Assembly (NCBI GenBank): GCA_947474485.1
Contig: CANJJP010000089.1
Coordinates: forward strand, 1-6,751
Length of the DNA stretch: 6,751 bases
From: Bacteroidota bacterium
GTDB lineage: Bacteria > Bacteroidota > Bacteroidia > B-17B0 > Aurantibacillaceae
Direction: 5' to 3'
The notes beneath the pieces were generated by a model. It was not told where the DNA came from and ran no database searches. It saw nothing but the letters and a program-made list of their open reading frames with translations. Positions 1-6,538 of this stretch are shown here, piece by piece. The number at the start of each line of letters is the position of its first letter. Positions within the stretch are counted from its first letter, which is position 1. The position numbers were made by a program, and so were the translations under genes.

Positions 1-150
1 AACGAAAAAGGTTTCGATTTTAAATACATTACGCATACTTACAAAACGCAAAAGGGAAGTGTGTATCATTATTGTTATGAGTATGGCTATTTGCCTTTGG
101 AACACGATTTTTACCTAATCGTGTGCAACGAAAAAGAAAATCCAACATAA
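1..150 (+). CDS. C-terminal end of an unrecognised protein (partial, 5' end outside window)
   Basis: The first frame is open from base 1 and ends at TAA 148-150, giving 49 residues with no in-frame ATG, so the start lies to the left of the window. The segment is rich in Tyr, His, Lys and Glu (for example YHYCYEYGYLP) and ends in a charged tail, NEKENPT. It has no membrane segment and no motif I recognise, so no function is proposed. The next gene starts 30 bp downstream in the same frame with no clear terminator between them, so the two may be co-transcribed. That this is a real gene end is inferred from the open frame and plausible composition only. Confidence 0.5.
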   Translation, partial: NEKGFDFKYITHTYKTQKGSVYHYCYEYGYLPLEHDFYLIVCNEKENPT

Positions 151-180
151 ACTAAAAGCAGCTTTTTTACGTTACTCATC

Positions 181-1911
181 ATGCGCATTCAGAAACACAT
201 ATTGTTAGTTATTTTTGCGCTCTTGCCCTATTTTAGTTTTTCACAAATTACGCTTGATATAAAAGCCAATGATGATAACAAATTGGTAAAAGGTATTAAA
301 CCAAAAAAAATATACGTTTCTGAAACTGCGACAAAAAAAGAACTTTCGAATATTATTAATGAATTACAAACTGAAGGTTATTTACTTGCGAATTTAGATA
401 GTGTAAACTCTTCAACTAATTTACAAACTGCCTATATAAGCGCAGGTAATAAATACAAGTGGGGCGAATTAAAAATAAATCAATACGATAAAATTCTTTT
501 TGCTGATGCAGGTTTGGGAGAAAAGCTATTTAGAAATTCAACTTTTAAACCAAAAGAATATGCAAATATTTACGCCAAACTATTAAACTATTTAGAAAAC
601 AATGGTTACCCTTTTGCATCCGTTAAACTAGATAGTTTACAAATTGAGAATGAGAAAATCTCAGGAAAACTTGAGATTAAAAAAAACAAACTGATAAAGC
701 TCGACAGTTTAATACAGGAAGGAAAAACAGTTGTTTCGTATAATTTTATTTCGCACTACTTAGGAATTAAAGAAGGAATGCCTTATAGCGAAAAGAAATT
801 TTCGGAAATAAGCAACAAACTTCGTCAACTCCCATTTTTAATTGAAAAGAAAAAACCACTTACCAAGATAACCGACAAATACACTAAACTTTATTTATTC
901 CTCGATAAAAAAAACGCTTCGCAGTTTGATGGTATTATTGGTTTGCTGCCTAGCACTAATGGTAAAACAGTTTTTACAGGTGATGTAAAAATAAAATTGA
1001 TGAACAATATTTTTAAAGCGGGCGAATTAGTTGAATTAAATTTTAGAAGATTACAATCGCAAACGCAAGACATATTAATAAAAACAAATTATCCATATTT
1101 ATTTAAATCACCAGTTGGCGTTGACTACACATTAAAAATTTACCGTAAAGACACTAGCTTTATTGATGTAAACAATAATATTGGTTTTCAATATTTATTT
1201 GGTGGATTAAACAACATAAAAGTATTTTATAAACAACGGACCTCCAACTTACTATCAACTGCTGGTTTAGAAACTATAACCACCCTACCCGATTTTGCTG
1301 ATATATCAAGTTCATCGTATGGTATTGGAATTAATTTAGAAAAATTAGATTATCGTTTTAACCCGCGAAAGGGATTTTACATAAATGTAAATGGAAGTGC
1401 GGGTAATCGTAAAATAAAAAAGAATCCTCGCTTGCAGGAAGTTGTGTATTCTAAAATTGATTTGTTCTCTTACCAATACCAAAGCGAAGGGACTATTAAT
1501 TTTTATGTGCCCATTGCAAAAAAGAGTTGCATTAAATTAGGAGTGCAAGGCGCGACGGTTTTATCTAAACAAATTTTTAGAAATGAATTGCTACGTATTG
1601 GAGGATTAAAAACATTACGTGGTTTTGATGAAGAATCGATTTACGCAAGTTCATACATAATCCCAACCTTAGAATATCGCTTTTTGTTTGAGCAAAACTC
1701 ATCCATTATTTTATTTACCGAAGCGGCTTGGTACGAAAACAATACTGTAAAAAATTATATTACTGATATGCCTTACAGTGCAGGTGCAGGTATTAATTTT
1801 GAAACAAAAGCAGGTATATTTTCTTTAAACTACGCGCTGGGAAGCCAGTTTGGGAATCCCTTTGATTTGAGAACTGGGAAAATACATTTTGGGATAGTGA
1901 ATCAGTTTTAA
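181..1911 (+). CDS. Omp85-superfamily outer-membrane protein (BamA/TamA-like, POTRA plus beta-barrel)
   Basis: A 576-residue protein with a signal peptide at about 1-21 (short basic start, hydrophobic core, SFS followed by Gln22), so it is exported. Residues about 45-245 look like two or three POTRA modules, with typical helix-turn patterns such as the stretch around NNGYPFASV (140-148) and YLGIKEGMPYSEKKF (193-207). Residues about 250-576 have alternating beta-strand character and contain the LRGF signature (479-482), which matches the conserved loop-6 RGF of Omp85 barrels; the chain ends in Phe576, as expected for a BAM-recognised barrel. Family members insert or translocate outer-membrane proteins. 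The length is close to TamA and far shorter than usual BamA, so it is probably a paralogue, not the essential BamA. ATG 181 is the first start after the upstream stop. No link to the carotenoid genes is visible apart from adjacency. Confidence 0.85.
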   Translation: MRIQKHILLVIFALLPYFSFSQITLDIKANDDNKLVKGIKPKKIYVSETATKKELSNIINELQTEGYLLANLDSVNSSTNLQTAYISAGNKYKWGELKINQYDKILFADAGLGEKLFRNSTFKPKEYANIYAKLLNYLENNGYPFASVKLDSLQIENEKISGKLEIKKNKLIKLDSLIQEGKTVVSYNFISHYLGIKEGMPYSEKKFSEISNKLRQLPFLIEKKKPLTKITDKYTKLYLFLDKKNASQFDGIIGLLPSTNGKTVFTGDVKIKLMNNIFKAGELVELNFRRLQSQTQDILIKTNYPYLFKSPVGVDYTLKIYRKDTSFIDVNNNIGFQYLFGGLNNIKVFYKQRTSNLLSTAGLETITTLPDFADISSSSYGIGINLEKLDYRFNPRKGFYINVNGSAGNRKIKKNPRLQEVVYSKIDLFSYQYQSEGTINFYVPIAKKSCIKLGVQGATVLSKQIFRNELLRIGGLKTLRGFDEESIYASSYIIPTLEYRFLFEQNSSIILFTEAAWYENNTVKNYITDMPYSAGAGINFETKAGIFSLNYALGSQFGNPFDLRTGKIHFGIVNQF

Positions 1912-2251
1912 TTGCTACTTTTAATTTACAAAAGCCTTTTACTTACAACAGTATTTGGCAACACTGATGTTACAGGTCAATTTATTAAAAACAAAAATCC
2001 TCCGCTCTTCAGGGTGAAAGACAAAAATGAAATCATTATTCCAAAATGTTGCAACTTAATCCTGTTTTTTATGATTTTGTGGAACATCTTAAAGGCATCA
2101 GTTATTAATAGTTAAAACAGACAAACTGGCTTCAAAAACGGCATTAGCCCTATAAAACTTTTTGCTAACTTTACCAACTAAAGCTTTTAATTAATTTGGA
2201 AAACAATTAAATTTTTACACTTAAAGAAAAAACAGTAAACCTTTTAAAGAT
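1912..2251. other. Intergenic stretch with no convincing gene
   Basis: Between the Omp85 stop and the regulatory elements before crtD, all reading frames are short. The longest is a TTG-initiated 67-codon frame (1912-2115) that starts immediately after the upstream stop, has no ribosome-binding site and resembles no family I know, so it is not called. No tRNA-like cloverleaf and no strong GC-rich hairpin followed by a T run was found, so the terminator of the Omp85 gene is not identified. The segment 1970-2160 looks a little less AT-rich than its surroundings and may be a decayed repeat or gene remnant, which is only a guess. Confidence 0.5.
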
Positions 2252-2263
2252 TTATCTAGATAA
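2252..2263. promoter_or_regulatory. 12-bp perfect palindrome TTATCTAGATAA, possible operator
   Basis: The sequence TTATCTAGATAA reads identically on both strands. It lies 16 bp upstream of the TTTG element of the proposed crtD promoter and 76 bp before the crtD start, a common place for a dimeric regulator to bind. No regulator gene is present in the window, so the binding protein is unknown. A palindrome of this length in AT-rich DNA can arise by chance, hence the low confidence. Confidence 0.25.
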
Positions 2264-2279
2264 TAGAGTGAATTTTATT

Positions 2280-2312
2280 TTTGAAATACTATAAAACAGT
2301 GTTAAATGTTTG
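2280..2312 (+). promoter_or_regulatory. Candidate Bacteroidota-type promoter for the crtD-cruF-crtY-methyltransferase operon
   Basis: TTTG at 2280-2283 is followed after 21 bp by AATGTTTG at 2305-2312. The known consensus for the primary sigma factor of this phylum is TTTG near -33 and TAnnTTTG near -7, so the second box matches at five of its six fixed positions (A in place of the first T), and the spacing is within the reported range. Transcription would begin near 2317-2319, leaving a leader of roughly 22 nt before ATG 2340. That leader has no Shine-Dalgarno sequence and is A/T-rich, as is usual in this phylum. This appears to be the only promoter needed for the four overlapping genes. Confidence 0.4.
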
Positions 2313-2339
2313 ATAAAACTAGTATAATTTTTAATTAAA

Positions 2340-3809
2340 ATGGACTCAGCAATAATTATAGGTTCGGGTATAGCAGGCATTGCTTCCGCGTTACGCCTCA
2401 GAGCTGCAGGTAAAGACGTGTCTGTTTTTGAGGCCAATAATTATCCAGGAGGTAAGCTTCATGCTTTTGAATTAGAAGATTACCGATTTGATGCAGGTCC
2501 TTCACTTTTTACTTTACCTGAGCTTGTAACCGAACTTTTTGAGTTGTTTAATGAGAAACCAACTGAATTTTTTCAATATCATCGCAAAGAAACTGTATGC
2601 AATTATTTTTGGGAAGACGGTATGCGCTTTACTGTTAATGCCAACCGCGAGATTTTTGCCAAAGATGCTGCAACTAAATTTGGAGTAGATTCAAAATCCC
2701 TACTTGCTTATTTACAAAAAAGTGAAAAGAAATACGAACTTACTTCGCCAATATTTCTCGAAAAATCGTTGCATAAAATAGGCACGTATCTTTCAAAAGA
2801 TACCTTAAAAGCTCTTACGCAAATGTGGAGTTTAGATATTGGAACAAATTTAAATTCACTCAATGAAAAAAGCATAAGCGAGCCTCACCTAGTGCAATTG
2901 TTCAATCGTTATGCTACTTACAACGGCTCATCTCCTTACCTTACCACAGGTATAATGAGTATGATTCCGCATTTAGAACTACATAAAGGAACTTATTTCC
3001 CTGTTGGTGGCATGCATAGCATAACTGCTAGTTTATATCAACTTGCTTTACGCCATGGAATTCAGTTTCATTTTAACCAAAAGGTTGAGGAAATAATTGT
3101 AAAAGAAGGGCAAGCTATTGGCATAAAAACAAAAGACAATCAGCATTTTGCAGATGCTATTGTTTCGAATATGGACATCTTTTCTACCTATAAAAAATTG
3201 CTGAAGGATCAAAAACACCCTGAGCGCACTTTACAACAAGAGCGTTCTAGTTCAGCAATTATATTTTATTGGGGCATCAAAAAACAGTTTGCAGAATTAG
3301 ATCTTCACAACATCTTATTCAGCGGGAATTACCGAAAGGAATTTGAACACATATTTGATAAAAAAAGTTTATTTGAAGACCCAACTATTTATATAAATAT
3401 TACTAGCAAAGAACTTTCAAGCGACGCTCCAAATGGAAAAGAAAATTGGTTTGTGATGATAAATGCACCAGGAGATTTTGGGCAAAATTGGGATGCATTA
3501 GTAAAGCAAGCTCGTCAAAACATTATTGATAAAGTTAATCGTTTGCTTGGTGTTAATTTAGAATCGCTTATTGAAGTGGAAGATATACTAACACCTCCTT
3601 TAATTGAACAACGAACTGGAAGCTACCGTGGTGCGTTATATGGTGCAGCAAGCAATTCGAAGTTCGCCGCATTCCTTCGACATCCAAATTTTTCGAGTAA
3701 GATTAAAGGTTTATATTGCAGTGGAGGCTCTGTTCATCCTGGCGGAGGAATACCTTTGTGTCTGCTTTCCGCAAAGATTACTTCCGATTTAATTATTTCC
3801 ACCTCATGA
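2340..3809 (+). CDS. crtD: Carotenoid 3',4'-desaturase, CrtD type (CrtI/CrtD FAD-dependent family)
   Basis: A 489-residue flavoprotein, the usual size for phytoene-desaturase-family enzymes. The N-terminus holds the FAD dinucleotide-binding motif GSGIAG (8-13) with ribose-binding Glu31, then YPGGK (35-39) and FDAGPSLFT (50-58). The C-terminal family signature runs from GLYCSGG (457-463) to HPGGGIPL (466-473). The GPSLFT...ELFELF form, with YATYNGSSPY (191-200), fits what I know of CrtD-like 1-hydroxycarotenoid 3,4-desaturases of Bacteroidota; CrtI of this phylum usually has a GPSWYWMPD-like segment here. The expected reaction is introduction of the 3',4' double bond in 1'-hydroxylated monocyclic carotenoids, probably at the inner membrane. 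Company of cruF and crtY instead of crtB also favours CrtD. A CrtI-type phytoene desaturase or another carotenoid oxidoreductase remains possible. Start ATG 2340 places the Rossmann strand at residues 3-7, as expected. Its TGA overlaps the cruF ATG. Confidence 0.8.
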   Translation: MDSAIIIGSGIAGIASALRLRAAGKDVSVFEANNYPGGKLHAFELEDYRFDAGPSLFTLPELVTELFELFNEKPTEFFQYHRKETVCNYFWEDGMRFTVNANREIFAKDAATKFGVDSKSLLAYLQKSEKKYELTSPIFLEKSLHKIGTYLSKDTLKALTQMWSLDIGTNLNSLNEKSISEPHLVQLFNRYATYNGSSPYLTTGIMSMIPHLELHKGTYFPVGGMHSITASLYQLALRHGIQFHFNQKVEEIIVKEGQAIGIKTKDNQHFADAIVSNMDIFSTYKKLLKDQKHPERTLQQERSSSAIIFYWGIKKQFAELDLHNILFSGNYRKEFEHIFDKKSLFEDPTIYINITSKELSSDAPNGKENWFVMINAPGDFGQNWDALVKQARQNIIDKVNRLLGVNLESLIEVEDILTPPLIEQRTGSYRGALYGAASNSKFAAFLRHPNFSSKIKGLYCSGGSVHPGGGIPLCLLSAKITSDLIISTS

Positions 3810-4468
3810 AAAAATTAGCATCATATCAATATTTGTTGAGGAAAGAAAACATTTCCATATTTATTATTTGGTTAGTATGCATTTCGGGTTTAATAGGAAT
3901 TTGGCTTGGGCATGGTAAATGGTTTTTACCTAAAACTATCTTTAACCAATTACTTGGTGTGGTTCTTTTAATCTGGAATTTTCCTTTAAAAAATGGATGG
4001 AAAAGTTTGGCAATTTGGACAAGTGTTTATTTGATTGGAATAGCTGCTGAAATAATTGGCGTTAACACAGGCATACTTTTCGGAAACTATAGTTATGGAA
4101 ATAACCTCGGACCAAAAATAGTTGGCGTTCCTCCACTAATAGGTTTTAATTGGATTGTACTAACATTTTTAACAGCTACCATTGCAAAGCGTTTTATTCG
4201 TTATAAATGGGCTGCTATAATTTGTGGAGCTTTACTAATGGTGGGCCTTGATTTTTTTATAGAACCCATTGCCCCAATTTTTGATTTTTGGAGTTGGAAC
4301 GAAGGCTTCGCTCCACTTAAAAACTTTGTACATTGGTTTCTTGTTTCATTGCTTATGCAAGTAATTGTTGTAAAGGATTTACCAGAAAAAAATTATTCAC
4401 TTCCAATTCATCATTTTACTTCACAAGTTTTATTCTTTATATTTTTCTATGCAATCTACCAATTTTGA
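3806..4468 (+). CDS. cruF: CruF-type carotenoid 1'-hydratase (integral membrane carotenoid biosynthesis protein)
   Basis: A 220-residue, strongly hydrophobic protein with about six or seven membrane segments (roughly 16-35, 42-58, 68-88, 107-127, 134-150, 167-181 and 204-219). It carries family-typical motifs: AEIIGVNTG (81-89), GNYSYGNNLGPKIVGVP (93-109), DFFIEPIA (149-156) and FDFWSW (159-164). Conserved acids Glu82, Asp149 and Glu153 are candidates for catalysis. The family (formerly DUF422) includes CruF, which adds water to the 1',2' double bond of the psi end of gamma-carotene or lycopene, giving a 1'-hydroxy group that CrtD enzymes require. The frame is open further upstream to ATG 3716, but that would overlap crtD by over 90 bases and add a non-conserved basic tail. 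ATG 3806 forms an ATGA overlap with the crtD stop and gives a normal length, so it was chosen. The last 20 bases overlap crtY. Confidence 0.85.
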   Translation: MKKLASYQYLLRKENISIFIIWLVCISGLIGIWLGHGKWFLPKTIFNQLLGVVLLIWNFPLKNGWKSLAIWTSVYLIGIAAEIIGVNTGILFGNYSYGNNLGPKIVGVPPLIGFNWIVLTFLTATIAKRFIRYKWAAIICGALLMVGLDFFIEPIAPIFDFWSWNEGFAPLKNFVHWFLVSLLMQVIVVKDLPEKNYSLPIHHFTSQVLFFIFFYAIYQF

Positions 4469-5597
4469 TATAGCTATAATTGGAGCTGGGGCTGCTGGTT
4501 TACACCTTGCTTTAGCAATTGGTAAGGATCCATTTTTTGCAAACAAACGCATTCTTATTCTAGACAAATCTTCTAAAGAAGAAAACGATAGAACTTGGTG
4601 TTTCTGGGAAAAAGGTAATGGCTTGTGGGATCATATACTGCTTCAAAAATGGTCGAAAGGCGATTTTTTTTCAAAAGATATTGCAATTCCTTTGGAACTA
4701 AATCCTTACCAATACAAAATGATACGTTCAATTGATTTTTATAAATTTGCAAAAAATGAAATTACGACTAATCCAATTTTCCATTGGAAAAAAGAAGAAG
4801 TAATTAGTATTCAAAATGGAGTATCAATCCATATAAATAGCAGTGAGAATAGTTATACTGCAGAATATGTTTTTGACAGTCGTATCCCCGAAGACTTCAC
4901 TCAAAAAAAAGATAAATATACACGCATCTTACAGCATTTTAAAGGATGGGTAATTCGAAGCAAAGAAGATTTTTTTGATCCAGAAAGGTTTACGCTTATG
5001 GACTTTAGATTACTTTGGCCTAATTCTACAAGCTTTACTTATGTATTGCCCCTAAATAAAAAAGAAGCATTGGTAGAGTTTACTTTATTTTCACCTTCAT
5101 TACTAAAAGATGGCGATTATGAAATGATGTTACAACGTTATGTTACTGAAATATTAAAACTAAAAGACTTCGAAATTATAGAGCATGAAAGTGGTGTTAT
5201 TCCTATGAGTGATTTTCCTTTCGAAAAATATTCGGCAGGAAAGCATAGCCGAATAGGCACTGCCGGTGGATGGGTAAAACCTTCAACTGGTTATTCTTTT
5301 AAAAATTGTGAACGAAATTCAAAAAAAATAATTAAGAATGTAAAGGAAGGAAAATCTGCAAACAAAGGACTTATTTCCAAAAAATTTCGATTATATGATA
5401 GCTTACTTTTAGATATTCTTAATCGGCAAAACGAAATGGGACCAAGGCTTTTCGAAATCATGTACTCTAAATTCCCTGTGCAAAAAATTTTCTCTTTTCT
5501 TGATGATCAAACAAGTTTTTCAGAGGATTTAAGTATTATGATTGGCTTCCCACAAAAACCTTTTCTTCATTCATTAATTAAACATACAACACGTTAA
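4449..5597 (+). CDS. crtY: Lycopene cyclase, CrtY type
   Basis: A 382-residue protein, typical for CrtY-type lycopene beta-cyclases. It opens with a dinucleotide-binding motif GAGAAG (12-17) and acidic Asp39 after the second strand. The family motif NDRTWCFWE (46-54), the QYKMIRSIDFY segment (88-98), FKGWVI (164-169), MDFR (184-187), the acidic VEFTLFS region (209-215, at the place of the FLEET-like catalytic motif) and GTAGGWVKPSTGYSF (270-284) are all recognisable. The enzyme forms beta-ionone rings on lycopene, using reduced flavin without net redox change, at the inner membrane. With cruF and crtD in the same operon, a monocyclic product (gamma-carotene series) is likely, although ring number cannot be read from the sequence. 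ATG 4449 lies inside cruF, giving a 20-base overlap; it sits just before the Rossmann strand, so it is probably the true start. The stop shares one base with the next start (TAATG). Confidence 0.88.
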   Translation: MQSTNFDIAIIGAGAAGLHLALAIGKDPFFANKRILILDKSSKEENDRTWCFWEKGNGLWDHILLQKWSKGDFFSKDIAIPLELNPYQYKMIRSIDFYKFAKNEITTNPIFHWKKEEVISIQNGVSIHINSSENSYTAEYVFDSRIPEDFTQKKDKYTRILQHFKGWVIRSKEDFFDPERFTLMDFRLLWPNSTSFTYVLPLNKKEALVEFTLFSPSLLKDGDYEMMLQRYVTEILKLKDFEIIEHESGVIPMSDFPFEKYSAGKHSRIGTAGGWVKPSTGYSFKNCERNSKKIIKNVKEGKSANKGLISKKFRLYDSLLLDILNRQNEMGPRLFEIMYSKFPVQKIFSFLDDQTSFSEDLSIMIGFPQKPFLHSLIKHTTR

Positions 5598-6538
5598 TGG
5601 AATATCTTAAAAATTGCCTCGCTTGTAATTCAACAAACTTTGAAACATTCATACAGACATCGGCTATGATGCATGAGCACTCTAAAGCAAAATATAATTT
5701 TGATTGTTGTAATGATTGTGGTTTGGTGTTTCTAAATCCCCGTGTGCCAGAAATAGAATTAGGAAAATTTTATACTGCTGCCTATTTGCCCTACAGAGTA
5801 GAAGAAGCTTGGGGAAAATATGCGTCCTTTGTAAAAAAAGATCAACAAAATATTGATAAGGCCAGAGTAAAACGATTAAAAGCACACCACGAACTTACAA
5901 AAGAAAGCAGAATACTTGATGTTGGTTGCGGTAAACCTACCTTCTTAGCTTGCCTAAGAAACCAAACAAAGGCAAATCTTATTGGTATTGATTTTAGTAA
6001 TGAAGGTTGGAAAAATGAACCAGAAATCTATAATAACATAGATCTTAGAGTTGGTGAAGTTGTCAACTTAGAAGCAGAAAAGCCTGTTGATGTAATTACC
6101 ATGTGGCATTATTTAGAGCATGATTATAATCCACAATTACACTTAAAACAATTACTTGGCATAACACATTCTCAAACAAAACTTATAGTAGAGGTTCCTA
6201 ATTTTGATAGCTATACACGTCGTAAATTTGGACAACATTGGTCAGGTTATCACACACCTCGTCACACAGCCTTGTACTCTCCTAAAAATATAGAACTATT
6301 ACTAAAAAATAGTGGATGGCAAGTGGAACAAATAATTACATATGGTACACTCCATCCATATACACTCCATTGGATGAGCCGCATGGAACAAAAGGGTATT
6401 GATTGGACAGCATCAATGGAAAATAGATTTGTAGGTTTTGTTGCTGGTATGGTTCTTAACACTCCGCTTTATATGCTACAAAAATTATTTTCAATGGGCT
6501 TTATGACTGTTGTGGCAAAACCTATCGGAAAAAATTAA
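5597..6538 (+). CDS. Zinc-ribbon class I SAM-dependent methyltransferase of unknown substrate
   Basis: A 313-residue protein. The N-terminus has a probable zinc-binding unit, Cys7-x2-Cys10 and Cys38-x2-Cys41 (CNDCGLVFLNPR follows). A class I methyltransferase fold follows: motif I ILDVGCG (106-112), ribose-binding Asp132 in LIGIDFS, and WHYLEH (170-175), with the PRH segment (221-223) typical of the Methyltransf_23-like group. Residues about 278-308 are hydrophobic and may rest on a membrane. In motif I the usual second glycine after GCG is Pro114. Members of this broad group methylate small molecules, sugars or lipids, and often act in polysaccharide or secondary-metabolite clusters. It is not obviously CrtF, the known O-methyltransferase of 1-hydroxycarotenoids. 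Its ATG shares a base with the crtY stop, so it is very likely translated together with the carotenoid genes, suggesting a carotenoid or carotenoid-linked substrate. That role is inference only. Confidence 0.8.
   Translation: MEYLKNCLACNSTNFETFIQTSAMMHEHSKAKYNFDCCNDCGLVFLNPRVPEIELGKFYTAAYLPYRVEEAWGKYASFVKKDQQNIDKARVKRLKAHHELTKESRILDVGCGKPTFLACLRNQTKANLIGIDFSNEGWKNEPEIYNNIDLRVGEVVNLEAEKPVDVITMWHYLEHDYNPQLHLKQLLGITHSQTKLIVEVPNFDSYTRRKFGQHWSGYHTPRHTALYSPKNIELLLKNSGWQVEQIITYGTLHPYTLHWMSRMEQKGIDWTASMENRFVGFVAGMVLNTPLYMLQKLFSMGFMTVVAKPIGKN

Noticed and set aside
154..168. AAAAGC-A-GCTTTT before the Omp85 gene as a terminator hairpin
   Set aside because: With a usable loop only four A-U pairs remain, so it cannot form a stable terminator.
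891..1073. Minus-strand open frames inside plus-strand genes (also 2252-2437, 5682-5885 and 6262-6462)
   Set aside because: They are antisense shadows of well-supported genes, with no recognisable domains.
1912..2115. 67-codon open frame beginning with TTG immediately after the Omp85 stop
   Set aside because: It has a rare start, no conserved motif and low-complexity composition, and it only reflects a stop-free stretch in the frame continuing from the Omp85 gene.
1841..2133. Perfect 12-bp inverted repeat: GAAGCCAGTTTG at 1841-1852 and CAAACTGGCTTC at 2122-2133
   Set aside because: About one such pair is expected by chance in a window of this size, one copy is in coding sequence, and there is no target duplication or transposase.
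2323..2328. TATAAT resembling a sigma-70 -10 box just before crtD
   Set aside because: No acceptable -35 box lies at the right distance, the DNA is AT-rich, and this phylum's primary sigma factor uses a different consensus.
2329..2340. Palindrome TTTTAATTAAAA touching the crtD start codon
   Set aside because: It consists only of A and T in an AT-rich leader, so chance is the simplest explanation.
3716..3805. Upstream extension of cruF to an ATG at 3716
   Set aside because: It would overlap the conserved C-terminal signature of crtD and add about 30 non-conserved basic residues; ATG 3806 with the ATGA overlap fits the family length.
6345..6373. Short direct repeat around ACACTCCAT encoding TLHPYTLHW
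   Set aside because: It is a small in-frame repetition inside the methyltransferase gene with no sign of a repeat array or mobile element.
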